Below are positions 21,744-33,060 of a DNA stretch of 64,000 nt, in pieces. Where the stretch lies: assembly GCA_963920635.1 (NCBI GenBank), contig OY987298.1, forward strand, positions 140,900,257-140,964,256, given 5' to 3'. The position numbers and the translations under genes were made by a program. Numbering within the stretch: the first letter of the stretch is position 1; each line of letters opens with the position of its first letter. This DNA comes from Pseudeuparius sepicola. Lineage: Eukaryota; Arthropoda; Insecta; Coleoptera; Anthribidae. A model generated the notes under the pieces. That model was given only the letters and a program-made list of their open reading frames with translations. It was not told where the DNA came from and made no database searches.

Positions 21744-24700
21744 ATGAACTCAGTGACAGTACTTGTTTTGGCCCTGTTGGGTACATGTTACGCGAACCCC
21801 CTTACTGGTAAGGAACAATGTAGACTTAACTCTTAGTAGCAATAAATTATTGTAGCGTATGTAGCGTATGTTATTTTAGAATATCTAAAACCGATTTGCC
21901 AAAACAAAACTTTCATTTGCGTAGTTATTTGTAAGTAATCTAATAAAATATATTTTGGCTTATAAAAATAAAACATATACAAACACTTCTAACAGTGTAA
22001 GTCGGTTAGGGTATTCTGATCATTCTGATATTATTAGACTTCACAGCCGTTGCTCAAGGTTCACACAGAGATGTTATCGATCAAAATACTAAATAAGTAT
22101 TAATATCATTATGAAATTTTACCGCAGCGGCGTATATAGAAATGTGTTGCGGGGGGGGGGGGGGGGCAATAATTTTTATTGGATCAGTAGGTACACGTCC
22201 TCAAAATGCGGCGCAGGCGATTTTTTTTTTTGGAATTTCATGAATGTGGGAGTGGTTGATAAAGTCCACCGTTTATCGTTCCAATTTTTTTTGAACTTTG
22301 AACATTAACTTATCGATAGTATATTGATCTAGTATCTTTTCTAGTCAGAGATGAACCCGTAGATACCGCCGAAAAATGGATCCATTGCGTCCATATAGCC
22401 TTGGAAACTGGACTCGAGGCGGCAGACATTCCACCACACGACCCTCTGTGGTTTTCCAACGATTTGTCCCTTGATATTTTAGGGTATGTACATTTACAAA
22501 CAAGATATCTAATATTAAACAATAAAATATTACCTAATATCAGTGACTATAGTCACTGCTAATATTATACCGAAAAAATACGAGGAGTGGAGAGTTAAAT
22601 TATTATTACGTTTGAATATATTATGTAGTAATAGTAGCGCCTAGCGCCATCTTTTGACGAGAGGCAGACGCAGTTGCAGCCGAACTATTTCGTATTGTAT
22701 ATAGGGACACTTTGCGTTGTTTCTCGATTATTCGCCACGCCCCTAGGTCGAAATGAGCGGAACTTTGTGGAAGTTCGTGGAAGTTTCTGGACGGCTACTG
22801 GGCTGCTATATAAGCGGCGCCGCGGCGCGTGACCGCGCTTACGGCAGTATTGTTCCATGCGAACTCGAAGCGAATAAAAGTGAAAAGTGGTGAACGAATA
22901 GTGAAGAGAATTAAGTGTACCGTGTAAGTGAGTAATTTTAGTGCACTGTTATTCGATGACCTTGTTAAGGATAGATACGTGAATCATTATTACTGTCGAA
23001 AAATGGAGCGGAAAAAAAGGAAGGGTGATAAACTTAAAGGTATGGACTACTGGAAAAAGTGGTGTAGTCAAGGTCAAGGGGTTTCTAATAAAGAAACAAA
23101 TTTGGATTTAGCTATCAAAGCTTCAGCTACCTTGCATGCTGATAAGAAGTCTGCCTACCCCGAAATCTAGTTTGGAATGCCTAGATATGTGCGATAAAAA
23201 CCTTTATCCTAATATTTACACATTACTACAAATCTTGGCTACCATTCCTGCGTATCCACTGCTACCCCAGAAAGGTCTTTCTCGAGCCTAAGGAGACTGA
23301 AAAACTATTTACGAAACACTACAAGTGAAAACAGACTTAATGGTTTGGCTCTAATGAACATTCACTATGGAACAGAAATTCATGCAGATGAAGTAGTGGA
23401 TATATTTAAAAGAAAAAGCCGAAGATTTCTTCTTTAATGGTTTTAGATTTAGCGCAGAGGAACGAAATTAATTTATCCATTTCATTTAAAGTTAAGAACT
23501 TTATAAATATGTCGTAGTTTTTCGGATGAATATATAGATATTAAATTTCATGTAAGTATATTTTTGTTGTTTTATTTACTTCTCAAACTAAACCCCCCCC
23601 CAAAACTAAATCCTGGCTACGCCCGTGGTGGACGTGGACATGTTGTCCATATCGCACAAGAACGATGGTTGAACAGGACGCTGTAGACGGAGTGCTCAAT
23701 CGTTAAACCAACCCCTTGGCATTTGTCATAACTCCCACTGTATCATTTAGTTAATAGTTTGTAAAGGGTGTTTTTTTTTTAGAGGCGGAGAACTTTAAAT
23801 TGGCAACACTGTTTCCTGCGACAGCCGATTTGACAGTTCTTGTTTTTTTTAAATCAGTTTGGCTTGGCAATTTGTCATTAATAGACTGACGCCGGAGCAA
23901 CGTTTGCAAATTGTTCAAAATTATTCTGAAAAAAATGGTTCAATTCGAGAAACACATTGGGCATTACGTGAGTTTTATGGTGCTCATAATCGTCCTTCCA
24001 AGCGATTAAATCGAGAAACTATGGATCGTTTTCGCAATACGTTTACTCTAAACCTAAACGATAATACGCATCCCGTAAGACGTCATACAATGCGCACAAA
24101 ACAAGCGATTGCAAGCGGTACAGAGACATGATCACTAACTTTTTCGTGCCTCAATTGGAAGGCAGTAATGTTGCAGACATGTGGTTTCAGCAGGACGGGG
24201 CCACATGCCACACAGCGAGCGATAAAATTAATTTACTGACAGAAACTTTTGACCTACGGTTAATTTCACGAAATTGACCTCCTTAACTGACCACCTCGTC
24301 CATGCGATTTGACGCCATTAGATTATTTTCTTTGGAGATATGTAAAGTCACATGTCTACGCCGATAAACCAAAAACAACTCGGCACTGGAAATCCAATAT
24401 TCGACGCGTTATTGCCGAAATACAGCCTGATTTACAGCTAAGACTGTGTGAAAATTGGAGGGTGCTTTTTCAAATGACGACAAATTTAACATGTTAACAT
24501 GTTATATCTTGTGTCACAGAAATAGTGCAGAAGCCGAACGAATGTAATGTTGTTGTTGCAATTAATAAATGGCAAAAGTTATTGGTTAGCTTTCTTCTCA
24601 CAATTAGAAAAAGCGAAGAATTTACTCCAAAACACAATGCGACACTATTTATTTGCTGTACAACAACAGAGGAAAACACTTACCAGACAGGGCCATATTT

Positions 24701-27700
24701 AATAATATGAAGTTTTCGAAGTAAAAATAAACTGTAAGTTAAATTGTTGACAATACTGATTATTATTTTTAGACTTATTAAATTCAGGGCCGCAATAGAA
24801 AAAAGTGAAGGGAAAAAAGGAATTTTCAGTATAATTATCTCAAAACTTTTTTAAAATATATCGTGTCATACATCATGGTATTTGCAGGGAAAAGTGCTTT
24901 TAAAATCCGCAAAAAATCCAGGTCCGTATTTAACAAAATAAAGTTGAAGATGGTTTCTCAAAAACGGAATGTTGAAGAACAAATCTAAAAAGGCCATCTT
25001 AAAGCCCGTTAAAAAGTGTCATAAGAAGGTGTTTTTCTTTTTTTCTATCTGTGATAACATCTTCAGAAAAAAATAAAATCGAAAACGCAAAATTTTTCTT
25101 TTTTCAAAATAACTCAAAAACGAAAAAAGATATTAGAAATATGTTTGTACCTTTTGTTGTACCTTGACCTTCAAATTGCGCAACTTTTTCGCCATTTAAC
25201 CGTTGTTCTATCTCTCACCGTTTGCAAGATCCCCACGCTGTTCATTCTTATCCTGGACACATTGTATAGTTGATGAACGTAAACAAGGTTAACCACAAAA
25301 CTAAATTTACCAAGTCTCAGTAGGTTTACCTTTAAATTTCTACTTCGATTTTAACCGACTGAATTTAGTCACTTAACTGAACTTCGTCACTGGGTCTTCC
25401 AATTGCATCTCCACTGCAACGGTCAGATAAAATAAGTTCACTGCAACGTGTTAAGTGAGTTTAGTTTTGACCACAACTCATTTAATAAGCTCGCACCTGT
25501 GACCTTCACTAACTAATTTTATTTAGTAGGTTGCTTTAACTGGGTTTTAAATTACAGCTTATACAGTATTAATATCACCAAAGGTGAAATAGATGGGATC
25601 CTGAACTACAACTTCACCCAGCTCGAAGGAACAACACTAACCGATGAAAACGGTATCGAAAGTGTCTCATTCAACTGGACCATCTACTGGCCAGACATGA
25701 GCATCAAAGGAGACTTTGACTTCGTTGCTGGAGACTATCACAACAACGGTACCTTTGCGTAAGTTAGACCTTATACCTACCATAATTGTAAAAAAAACGG
25801 AGTATCCACTCAAATAATCCAGTGTTAAGCAAATATGTCGCTGCTTCCTTATATCCTTAGGTTGAATAATGATGACGATGACCACAGTCAGTGTTATAAT
25901 CACTGCTACAGTCTATCCCAAAATAAGTGCCGGGCTCCTCAACTTTGTACGACGCAAGAGGAAGTCGTATGTCTCAGGACCTCAATATTCATATTTTTTC
26001 AGAGTCCACATGTTGCACTTGACATTCTCTGGAATCTGGGACATGGTTACTTCTGGACAGGACGTTCCAAGGCAAATGATTGATTTCTCTCTTGACATCA
26101 ACGTCGGAGAAACTTCGGTACGTTTCAGTGGAATTAACTCCGTGTTTAGGAATCTTTCATCGTTTTCGAAAATAGGCGAGCCTGCTGATAATTTGGTCTT
26201 GAATAAAGATACGAAAGTATCGCTAAGTAGCGCTATGCTTGTTTGTTAGTGTGGCCAAAGGAGGTAATATTTATGTTGGTGTTGTTGAGTAACTCACTAT
26301 TTTATTGTCACTATTTGCTGTTTTGTGCTAACTATAGAAAGACGAACAATAGATATTTTCATCTAACCTAACTGGATCAGCAGGGGCATTCTGTTTTCTG
26401 ATCATGTCTTTGGTACCGGAAAGTAGTTTTGATGCCGATTTCTACCACAAAACATCATAAATATTTTGTCGTGACAGGGAAAAATCAGGAAAAAATTGCA
26501 CCGTTAGCGACTTTTATGAAGTAGGTACCTACAGGGTGTCCAACTTTAAAACTGTACAAATCCGTAAAAATCTTCTTTTTTTGTTTGAAAGGCCTTCAAA
26601 AACCGCTTCTTCTGACCTTCCTGTCATTTTCAAAATGCAAATCTAGGGCCGGCTGCGATTATTTTATACCCCTGAATTTCAAGAAAACCATTTAGCGATT
26701 TTTTTTATTTAAAATCTGACCCCACAGCGTTAATCATAACACCCCAAAACCCCCATATACCAAATTTGAACAAAAAATATACAGGGAGTTCCATTTTGTA
26801 GGGTGTCAAAGTTGAGCAAAATAGGAATTTTAAAGACATCTGGCGAGTGAAGTGTGCCATGGAATCCCCTCAAAACAGTTGAATGCTCAACAGGACCACT
26901 CAAGGTGTTGGTGTGCAAAGGTCCAATACAAAATATAAAGAGTGTTCTTATCTGTGCCATCTCAAATTACTGAATTTTTGGAACTTTATACGGGTCAAAA
27001 AACGAGTATATCAAAACTGCTCCACACACTATAAACGAACTAAATCTAAAAAATACAGTCTGCCAGTCAGTAAGTCCATATCAGTTAAAGTGGATGGTGT
27101 GCCACAACAGGAAACGCACAGAAAATGTATCATCTTGGACAGTGACTTTGTTGAGAAAGGTCCAATAATTTAAATTGTTTTTATTTGTTGGTTGGCATTT
27201 TGTAAAGAAATAAATTACTTTTGTGTTTATTAATATTTTTTCAATAATTCCAGAGTACTCCTGACCAGCATAAAGTTTAATAAACCTTGAGAATTTTGAG
27301 ATGGCTCAGAGAAAAATACCCTCTATATTTTTGTAGTAAATCTTTTCACACCAAAATTTGTTGGCTGTTGACCATTCAACTGTTTTGACACACACACTTG
27401 ACTCCCCAGATGTCTTTAAAATTCCTAGTTTGCTCAAATTTGACACCTTGCAGAATGGAACTCCCTGTATATTTTTTGTTCAAATTTGGTATATTGGGGT
27501 TTTGGGGTGTTCTGATTAACACTGAGGGGTCAGATTTGAAATACAACAATCACTAAATGGTTTTCATGAAAATCGGGGGTATAAAAAAACGCAGCCGGCC
27601 CTGGATTTGTATTTTCAAAATGGAAGGAAGGTCAAAAGAAGCGGTTTTTGAAGGCCTTTCAAACAAAAAAAGTTTAGGCGAATATCTTCAAAAATGCAGA

Positions 27701-28179
27701 TTTTACGGATTTGTACATTTTTAAAGTTGGACACCCTGTATGTAAGTATGTATGAATATAGGCAAATAGTGAAAGTACCTACCTTAATAGAGAATTATTC
27801 AAATCCAATATATAAATATTAGTTTCGCTACATTGACAAACGAGGATAGCACTAGGGCGAAACTTTTCCTCTTGTGCTTTCATATCTAGTCACAAAATAC
27901 ATTTTACTTATCGCAGTTGGCTTGGTGTTTTTGTTTACAATTTACAATAAGAATAATTATGTCTAAATATTGCACTAACGATCCTGATATTTGCAGGCTG
28001 AAGTTAGCAACTTGGGACATGAGGAAACACAAATCATCGCTAATGCTGTTAAAGTACTTTTGAATATTATCCCAACTTCGGTCAGTTCGGCGGCTCTCAG
28101 GGAAAGGATTGACACGTTCTGGATAGGTCACCCAGAGCGGATAGACGCTATCATCGAAAACTGCAAGAACAACAACTAA
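21744..28179 (+). CDS. Secreted JHBP/group-7-allergen-like protein, gene C (complete)
   Basis: Five exons: 21744-21807, 22345-22483, 25558-25758, 26003-26117 and 27997-28179. They encode 233 residues with intron phases 1, 2, 2, 0 and canonical splice sites. Residues 1-17 are a signal peptide (MNSVTVLVLALLGTCYA, likely cut before NP). The mature chain has two cysteines, C36 and C229, matched in gene A, and may form one disulphide. Sequons NIT, NFT, NWT and NGT lie in exon 3. Length, secretion signal, alternating hydrophobic strands and an amphipathic C-terminal helix fit the TULIP fold of takeout, JH-binding and group-7 allergen proteins, which bind lipids in extracellular fluid. Its ligand is unknown. 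Intron 2 (3.1 kb) holds a deleted hAT and a deleted mariner; intron 4 holds a 1.2-kb TIR element. It could instead belong to a lineage-specific secreted family. Confidence 0.85.
22126..22240 (+). mobile_element. Solitary hAT-like end in intron 1 of gene C
   Basis: CAGCGGCGTATATAGAAATG followed by a run of about 16 G resembles the ends of the hAT elements at 1446 and 63364. No partner end or transposase was found, so it is a relic. Confidence 0.4.
22541..22558. repeat. 18-bp perfect palindrome CAGTGACTATAGTCACTG
   Basis: Lies just after exon 2 of gene C and shares its half-site with the hairpin at 21372-21411. Confidence 0.6.
22730..23627 (+). mobile_element. Internally deleted hAT transposon, copy 2 (gene C intron 2)
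   Basis: Near-identical to 1446-2336 in reverse, with the same internal deletion. The right end GGCTACGCCCGTG is present. On the left, similarity stops at GCCACGCCCC, so about 100 bp of terminal sequence seen in copy 1 is missing. Promoter-like TATATAAGCGGCGC lies upstream of the ORF. Confidence 0.75.
23003..23436 (+). pseudogene. hAT transposase remnant, copy 2
   Basis: The N-terminal part begins at the ATG at 23003 (MERKKRKGDKLKGMDYWKKW) and stops at YPEI (23168-23170). The dimerisation part follows in another frame and carries a 2-bp insertion (CCTGCGTATCC against CCTGTATCC in copy 1), which breaks TIPVSTATPERSF. The end (ADEVVDIFKRKSRRFLL) looks closer to the original C-terminus than copy 1. 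Confidence 0.7.
23703..25140 (+). mobile_element. Deleted mariner-type element in gene C intron 2
   Basis: The 5' side carries GGGTG, T-run and AGAGGCGGAGAACTTTAAAT, a terminal sequence seen also in each 874-bp unit of the array at 16.9-20.4 kb. The transposase remnant follows. The 3' side (24770-25080) matches the complement of another part of that array unit. A matching right TIR was not found, so the end is truncated or lies in diverged sequence near 25.1 kb. Confidence 0.65.
23859..24496 (+). pseudogene. Mariner-like transposase, internally deleted
   Basis: The frame from about 23859 has the N-terminal LTPEQRLQIVQNYSEKNGSI helix-turn-helix region of a widespread insect mariner family. 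Near 24116 it jumps directly to the region before the second catalytic aspartate (MWFQQDGATCHTA, about 24178-24216). The part with the first aspartate is therefore deleted. Stops interrupt the stretch before the third-aspartate region, seen as TPLDYFLWRYVKSHVYADKP (24309 onward). The remnant is inactive and useful mainly for family assignment. Confidence 0.8.
25141..25557. other. Rest of gene C intron 2
   Basis: No gene or repeat recognised. The sequence ends with a polypyrimidine stretch and the acceptor used by exon 3. Confidence 0.5.
26532..27738. mobile_element. TIR element (CAGGGTGTCC ends) in gene C intron 4
   Basis: TA is duplicated at 26530-26531 and 27739-27740. The ends are CAGGGTGTCCAACTTTAAAA and its complement, and the inverted arms extend about 350 bp. 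Gene B lacks this insertion at the corresponding intron position (near 8660), giving a natural empty site. An internal 96-residue ORF (26883-27173) ends in HRKCIILDSDFVEKGPII. It is not recognised and may be a captured or decayed piece. Confidence 0.85.
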
Positions 28180-28222
28180 CAAAATATAACCGTATAAGTT
28201 AACATAAAAAGTATTTGCAAGA

Positions 28223-28228
28223 AATAAA
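28223..28228 (+). terminator. Poly(A) signal AATAAA of gene C
   Basis: 44 bp after the stop codon, conserved in position with gene B. Confidence 0.75.
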
Positions 28229-28458
28229 CAGACAAAATCATTTTTATTAGTTTTCCTGTCATAAGTTAGCAAGCATTCATGTTATTTAAAATTAAATAAA
28301 GAGGATTTTTGTGCAGGGAATTTATAAAAATTTAACGGAAATATATTATTGAAAACATATTTATTAAAAAAAAACAGTCAAAACGCATCAAAAAATATAA
28401 CGGAGTAAGACATATTTTGATAATACTCTCCTACCCTCTACGGGGTATACTGAATATA

Positions 28459-29434
28459 CAGGGTTCACGCCTGTAAAACTGTGATTCGTTTCACGATTTT
28501 GATGATTTTCTTTTGTCTGTGTAGGAGAACTTGTAGGAAATATCGGCATGGTGCACTATTCCAATATCGTCATGGTGCACTATTCCACAGCCTGCTATGA
28601 TTTTCTTTCGATGCGATTTTTTGGAAAGTGCTATTAGGGATTTCTTATCGGAAATCTGACAAGTAGTTTTCTTCATCACCCCTTGAAACCCTATTATCCC
28701 TAGTTTTAGTAATTTAATTCGCAGACTAACATTTCTACAGTTTAAAAACAGGAATACTTTGAAAATATCTGAAAATCGATCAAACTTATTCAAAACAACT
28801 CAAAAATGCCCTATTAATAGAGAAAATGGCAAATAACACCGTCTTATTTTTTTAGAATAATGCGTAAATATGCCATATTTTTTAAATATGATTTTTTATA
28901 TGATATGTTTAAAAAATGCTACTAGCGATTATTTTTATCGAAAATCTGGCAACATAGCTTAATTAAACAGCACCGTTCTTCATAGCAATATTTAAGTATT
29001 ATGTATTTTAAAGCGGTACCATGGTATGTTCTTTTTCCGTTTTCTTTATTAGTGGGACAATTTGGGATGTTTAGATTAAGTTTAACCTATTTTCAAATAT
29101 TTACAAGATTTTTAATTGAAAATAAAAAAAAAAACAATTTTCCCAACTATAAAAGGCCCTGTAGAAATTAATTATTAAAACTTGAAACATTATAGGGTTT
29201 CAGGAGGTGCCGAATAAAGCCAAGTTGCCAGATATCCGATAAAAAATCCATAATAGCATCTTCCAAAAAATCACACCGAAAAAATTATAGCAGGCCGTGG
29301 AATAGTGATGTCACAATGACGATATGTCCCAAAAGTGCGTAATGACACTTCCTACACACACTTAAAAAATTATCAAAATCGCGCAGCGCATCACAATTTT
29401 ACAGGGCTGTTCCGGATCAAATCTGAACACCCTG
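28459..29434. mobile_element. TIR element downstream of gene C
   Basis: Flanked by TA (28457-28458, 29435-29436). The left end is CAGGGTTCACGCCTGTAAAA. The right end is the complement of CAGGGTGTTCAGATTTGATC with about 20 extra bases before similarity resumes at GCCCTGTAAAA. Arms of about 250 bp share the CTATTCCACAGCCTG-like and TTTCTTATCGGA-like segments. The gene B locus lacks it (compare about 9365), so it inserted after the duplication or was lost there. Confidence 0.8.
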
Positions 29435-29529
29435 TACAGTGTACATAGACCACACTACACTATTCCATGAAACCGCACTTTTACCACTGGTCTCTCCAAA
29501 CGACACTTTTGACACCGGCAATAATGTTA

Positions 29530-30084
29530 AAAATTATACATTTTTAATAACGTATGCAGAAAAATAATTTCAAGATTCTATGGTATTTTTGTAGAAATTG
29601 TATAAGTAATGTGTTCATCAAGACCTTTACTTACAAATACGTGGGTATTTGGGTACTACGCAAATTAAAGGTTAAATAATCACTGGTATTCTAAATTAAT
29701 CGTTAGTGGTAGTTTATCTACCTACTATGTTTTTTTTTTGACGACTTTAAAAAATTCTGCTGCGGTAGGGATATTATAATAATTTTCAAGGTACCAAGCC
29801 TACACGCTATGTCGATATTGTAGCCTTTAAAGCGACGCATCCTGTTAAAGATTAAGAGTTATGTAAAAAAAGTAATTACCCATACAATCATTGTCCTCTT
29901 GCAGAGCCATTATAAACCGATAATTGTTTGCAAGAGACTTCCGTTAAACACTTTTTTAGATGTCCTTTAGATCTATTATTTGTGAAGATAAGTAGGTACC
30001 TGGTACTTATACTTATAAATATATTGTAATTACAATGGAACTACCTAATCTGGCATGCAGAAGTAACATTTCCCATGACGAGAT
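29530..30084. other. No gene seen
   Basis: AT-rich spacer after the end of the B/C duplication. No repeat partner found in the window. Confidence 0.4.
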
Positions 30085-30905
30085 AATAGTTATTTTCTTG
30101 AAATCGGCATTAAAATGTCCCAAAATCGTCATTAAAAGCACAGAAATCGTACAATAATGTAGCCCATTATTGTACGATTTTTTCAATAAGTAGGCCTTGG
30201 CGAGATGTAAACATCAAACGTCAGACGCGGAGAAATCGCCCGTCAAAAGTGGCCAAATATTCAAAACCCGGCCGATAAAGGCTCATTTAACTTTTCGTAC
30301 ACATTGGGAAATTGTTTCCTATAGAAGCGCAATCCTTCAGTATACATATTTTAGTAAATTTGAAAATCAATAGATTTGTTGGGTAAGCTGCACAAGAAGC
30401 AGCAGTTTGGTTTTTCTGTCAGAAGGTGCCGTACATCATTATACTTGTCCCAGGTAGCGCGATCGGTAAAGTCAAGCAACGCCGCGCGTAGTCGGTTCGT
30501 GGACGGGTGATCCCTTATTATTATTTTCTTGCCTAATAAAACATTTTTTTTCCGATTTCAAGAAAAATATAATATGTACCTCGGCACTGAAGTTCTTTTT
30601 ATGGCTCATGTGGTTTATTTGCCTCGGCCAGAGGCCTCAGCAACTAGACTCCACATGAGTCATAAAAAGTTGAACTTCAGTGCCTTGGTACATAAATAAC
30701 TATTATGTACTAAGGCACTGAAGTTCAACTTTTTATGACTCATGTGGAATTTAGTTGCCGAGGCATATGGCCGAGGCAAATAAATGTTTACATCTCGCCA
30801 AGGCCTACTTATTGAAAAAATCATACAATAATGTAGCCGATTATTGTACGATTTCTGTGCTTTTAATGACGATTTTGGGACACTTTACTGCCGATTCCAA
30901 GAAAA
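30085..30905. repeat. 600-bp hairpin-ended repeat, inverted copy plus deleted direct copy
   Basis: 30085-30712 is the inverted counterpart of 9465-10090. At about 30713 a second copy starts on the plus strand. It lacks the middle (it jumps from GGCAAATAAA to TGTTTACATCTCG) and ends near 30905. The two lie head to head, sharing the GTACTAAGGCACTGAAGTTC terminus. Confidence 0.75.
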
Positions 30906-31363
30906 AAGACAAAGTACCCGAGCTTATAGTAGAGTAAACTTTATTGTGAACTGTATTGGCTGGGTGGTGGATCCGAGGATCGAAGGGTACACTACTATTT
31001 TCAAAAAGTCAACGTTTCGTCAATTATATTGACATTATCACGACTATTGAAACGCAGTTCTTATGTTTCAATAGTCAACCGACTTAAATTACAAAGTCAT
31101 GATAAGGCTTGCGAGTTCACGGATCCGTCGCCTGGCCTGTCACCCCGGTAAGTTTATTTGAAAAGAGCCTGCGCTACCTGACAGTGTTGTGCGAACATTA
31201 CGACGAGACAGTGTGTATTTGTTTGCGAAAAGACTGCCCGTGGTGTTGGCGACACTGTCTTCGTGCGAATAACTTTGCCTGTGCTAAACTATAAAAGATT
31301 TGTGATGTAGATGGTGTTTGTACACCATGGCAGAAGCCGGCTATCCTGTCCGATGTTTTGCAA
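30906..31363. other. Spacer with Penelope-like degenerate motif
   Basis: No gene. On the minus strand near 31060-31010 a TGTCAA/TTGACG stem followed by AAACG resembles a decayed version of the hammerhead-like tail at 7713-7736, but the CTGANGA box is not intact. The rest is unassigned. Confidence 0.3.
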
Positions 31364-32246
31364 AGTCCAAAGCACGAAAGAAAACGTTTCTAAAGAATGC
31401 GGGCAGCGTTGCGAGATTTCCTATACGAGCAGTAGTCGTTATTTATTAGCGAAAACAAGTTTTATCATATTGAAGCCGAATTTCTGAACTCTGTTATACC
31501 GAAAAAATAAAGCTCGCATCACGGGACCACTTACCCATTTTTGTTTATCATTTATTTTTAACGCGGTATGATAAAATACCTATTATATTTTTTTCAACAT
31601 CGTCGCGTCTACCATCGCCTTTGAAATACGGCAACACAGCACTTCTGCGAAGGAGTCGGCTGACAAAAGCAGTTAGCCAACGCGTTTTGTGCCTGTTTGT
31701 ATAGTACGTAAATTTAACTGAGTATTTGGGCTACCATACAGACCTCATTTTTTAGGCCACTGGCAAGTTTTTTCCGCCGGCTCAGAGAGCTCAGTGGCGT
31801 TTCGTATGTTCGGGACTTAACGTGTACAAAATGAGTAAACAGGGAAGAACGTTGCATTCTCAAGCACGAGAAATAATAATAAATGATGTTTAGTGGCATA
31901 TCAGGTAAGGATATCAATTGAAAAAAATGCACTCCAGCCGGGACTTGAACCCCACTAAACATCATTTATTATTTATAATTATTACAGGTACTAAAAATCT
32001 TTCTGTGTTTCATAGTCTGGCTTTGACGAGAAATAATTGCCAATGTTATAAGGGTTTACCTTCCTCCATAATCTAATTCATCACCGTTAAGAATAATATT
32101 AACAATAAATTAAATAACAATTATATGAAAATTAAGTCAGTGAGTTACCCAAAATTGAGCCACGCCCCTGTACTGTGACTAATTCTATAATATTTGCGAG
32201 TTCTTCCCCCTTACGTCGCACGCATTCTGCCGTAAGGAGGACTATC
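31364..32246 (+). mobile_element. 744-bp MITE-like repeat, copy A (interrupted)
   Basis: Matches 62091-62816 almost throughout (for example TGCGGGCAGCGTTGCGAGAT). It has no coding sequence. It is split by a 150-bp tRNA-derived insertion at 31877-32026. The left TIR is partly lost here; copy B shows the full ends. Confidence 0.8.
31877..32026. mobile_element. tRNA-derived element insertion, rearranged
   Basis: Flanked by a 10-bp target duplication CGAGAAATAA (31867-31876 and 32027-32036), which is present once in copy B of the host MITE. The insert consists of two opposed pieces of the 34-kb element: one has TAATAAATGATGTTTAGTGG and the B-box side of the tRNA-like part, the other is the complement ending CTTTCTGTGTTTCA. 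It is therefore an inverted, truncated dimer. Confidence 0.85.
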
Positions 32247-32251
32247 TATAT

Positions 32252-32342
32252 AAAAGTTGGAAGCGACGAGGACTTTTATTTTATTGGTTCCTTCTGCAAT
32301 TTCAAAATGCCTAGAGCCTGTTGTATACCTGGAGTTCTGTAA
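32252..32342 (+). pseudogene. TATA box and THAP-like first exon (MPRACCIPG)
   Basis: TATATAAAAG (32252-32261) is followed about 45 bp later by ATG CCT AGA GCC TGT TGT ATA CCT GGA. This is the typical M-P-x-x-C-x-x-P-G opening of a THAP finger. It then runs into CTGTAAG, which could be a splice donor. No continuation was found before the next THAP relic at 32914. Confidence 0.4.
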
Positions 32343-32913
32343 GACAAATTGTAATAATACCTTGAAGTGTTGACTGACGTATTAATAAAGACTGCTCACG
32401 GCTGTCATGTTTGACAGTTCTCTGGCTCACCATGTACTTCCCGGACACAAAATACAATGCGAAATACATTGTTGACCATAGGCGCCATCTACTTTCCAGG
32501 ACATGAAAGTATGGTGAGTAGGTATATGAATTACAATAATTAGAATGGATTTTACCTTAGTTTAATAGTTTCGATATCGAATATTGTATTGTCTGGACCG
32601 CCATTTGGCCGTAGTCCCTCCACCAATTATTAGCCTTCGGGGCAAAGGGCGCTGGCAATTTTTTCAAATCTTAAAGAATTCAAACCACGATATAAGGAGA
32701 CCCGGTGTGATACTCTGGACAGTAAAAAATAAAAGCTTGTAAAAATATCGTTCGCGCACTGACAAGCGGCATTCGGGTTGGCTATTGCCGCTATTAAAAT
32801 CACATTAGACGTAAAGTATTATAGAGCCTCAAAAGTGAACAGATTTGGTCTCGTGCTAAAAGTAATAATAGTTTCTTTTACTTTCTAGAATACCTAATTA
32901 TTTGTTTTTTACC
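32343..32913. other. No gene seen
   Basis: Unassigned. A phrase with AGGCGCCATCTACTTTCCAG near 32481 is similar to one near 51703 (CAGCGCCATCTGTTTTCCAG), suggesting a dispersed repeat. Confidence 0.4.
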
Positions 32914-33060
32914 ATGCCTGGTTGTGCAGTTTCGACGTGAAATAATTAAACAATAGGGCAACAAAAGGATGCATTACTAAATATTTTCGGTGTCTAAAAG
33001 CTGAGGAATTTAAGAAGAATTAGGTTATAGCGTGCAAACGAGATGATACATTTAAGCTGA
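32914..33060 (+). pseudogene. THAP domain relic with stop codons
   Basis: Starts MPGCAVST, then TGA where the second zinc cysteine is expected. It continues in frame-related sequence with KYFRCLKAEEFKKN, a TAG at the tryptophan position, and VIACKRDDTFK. This is the standard order of a THAP finger core. It is decayed and cannot be functional. Confidence 0.65.
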
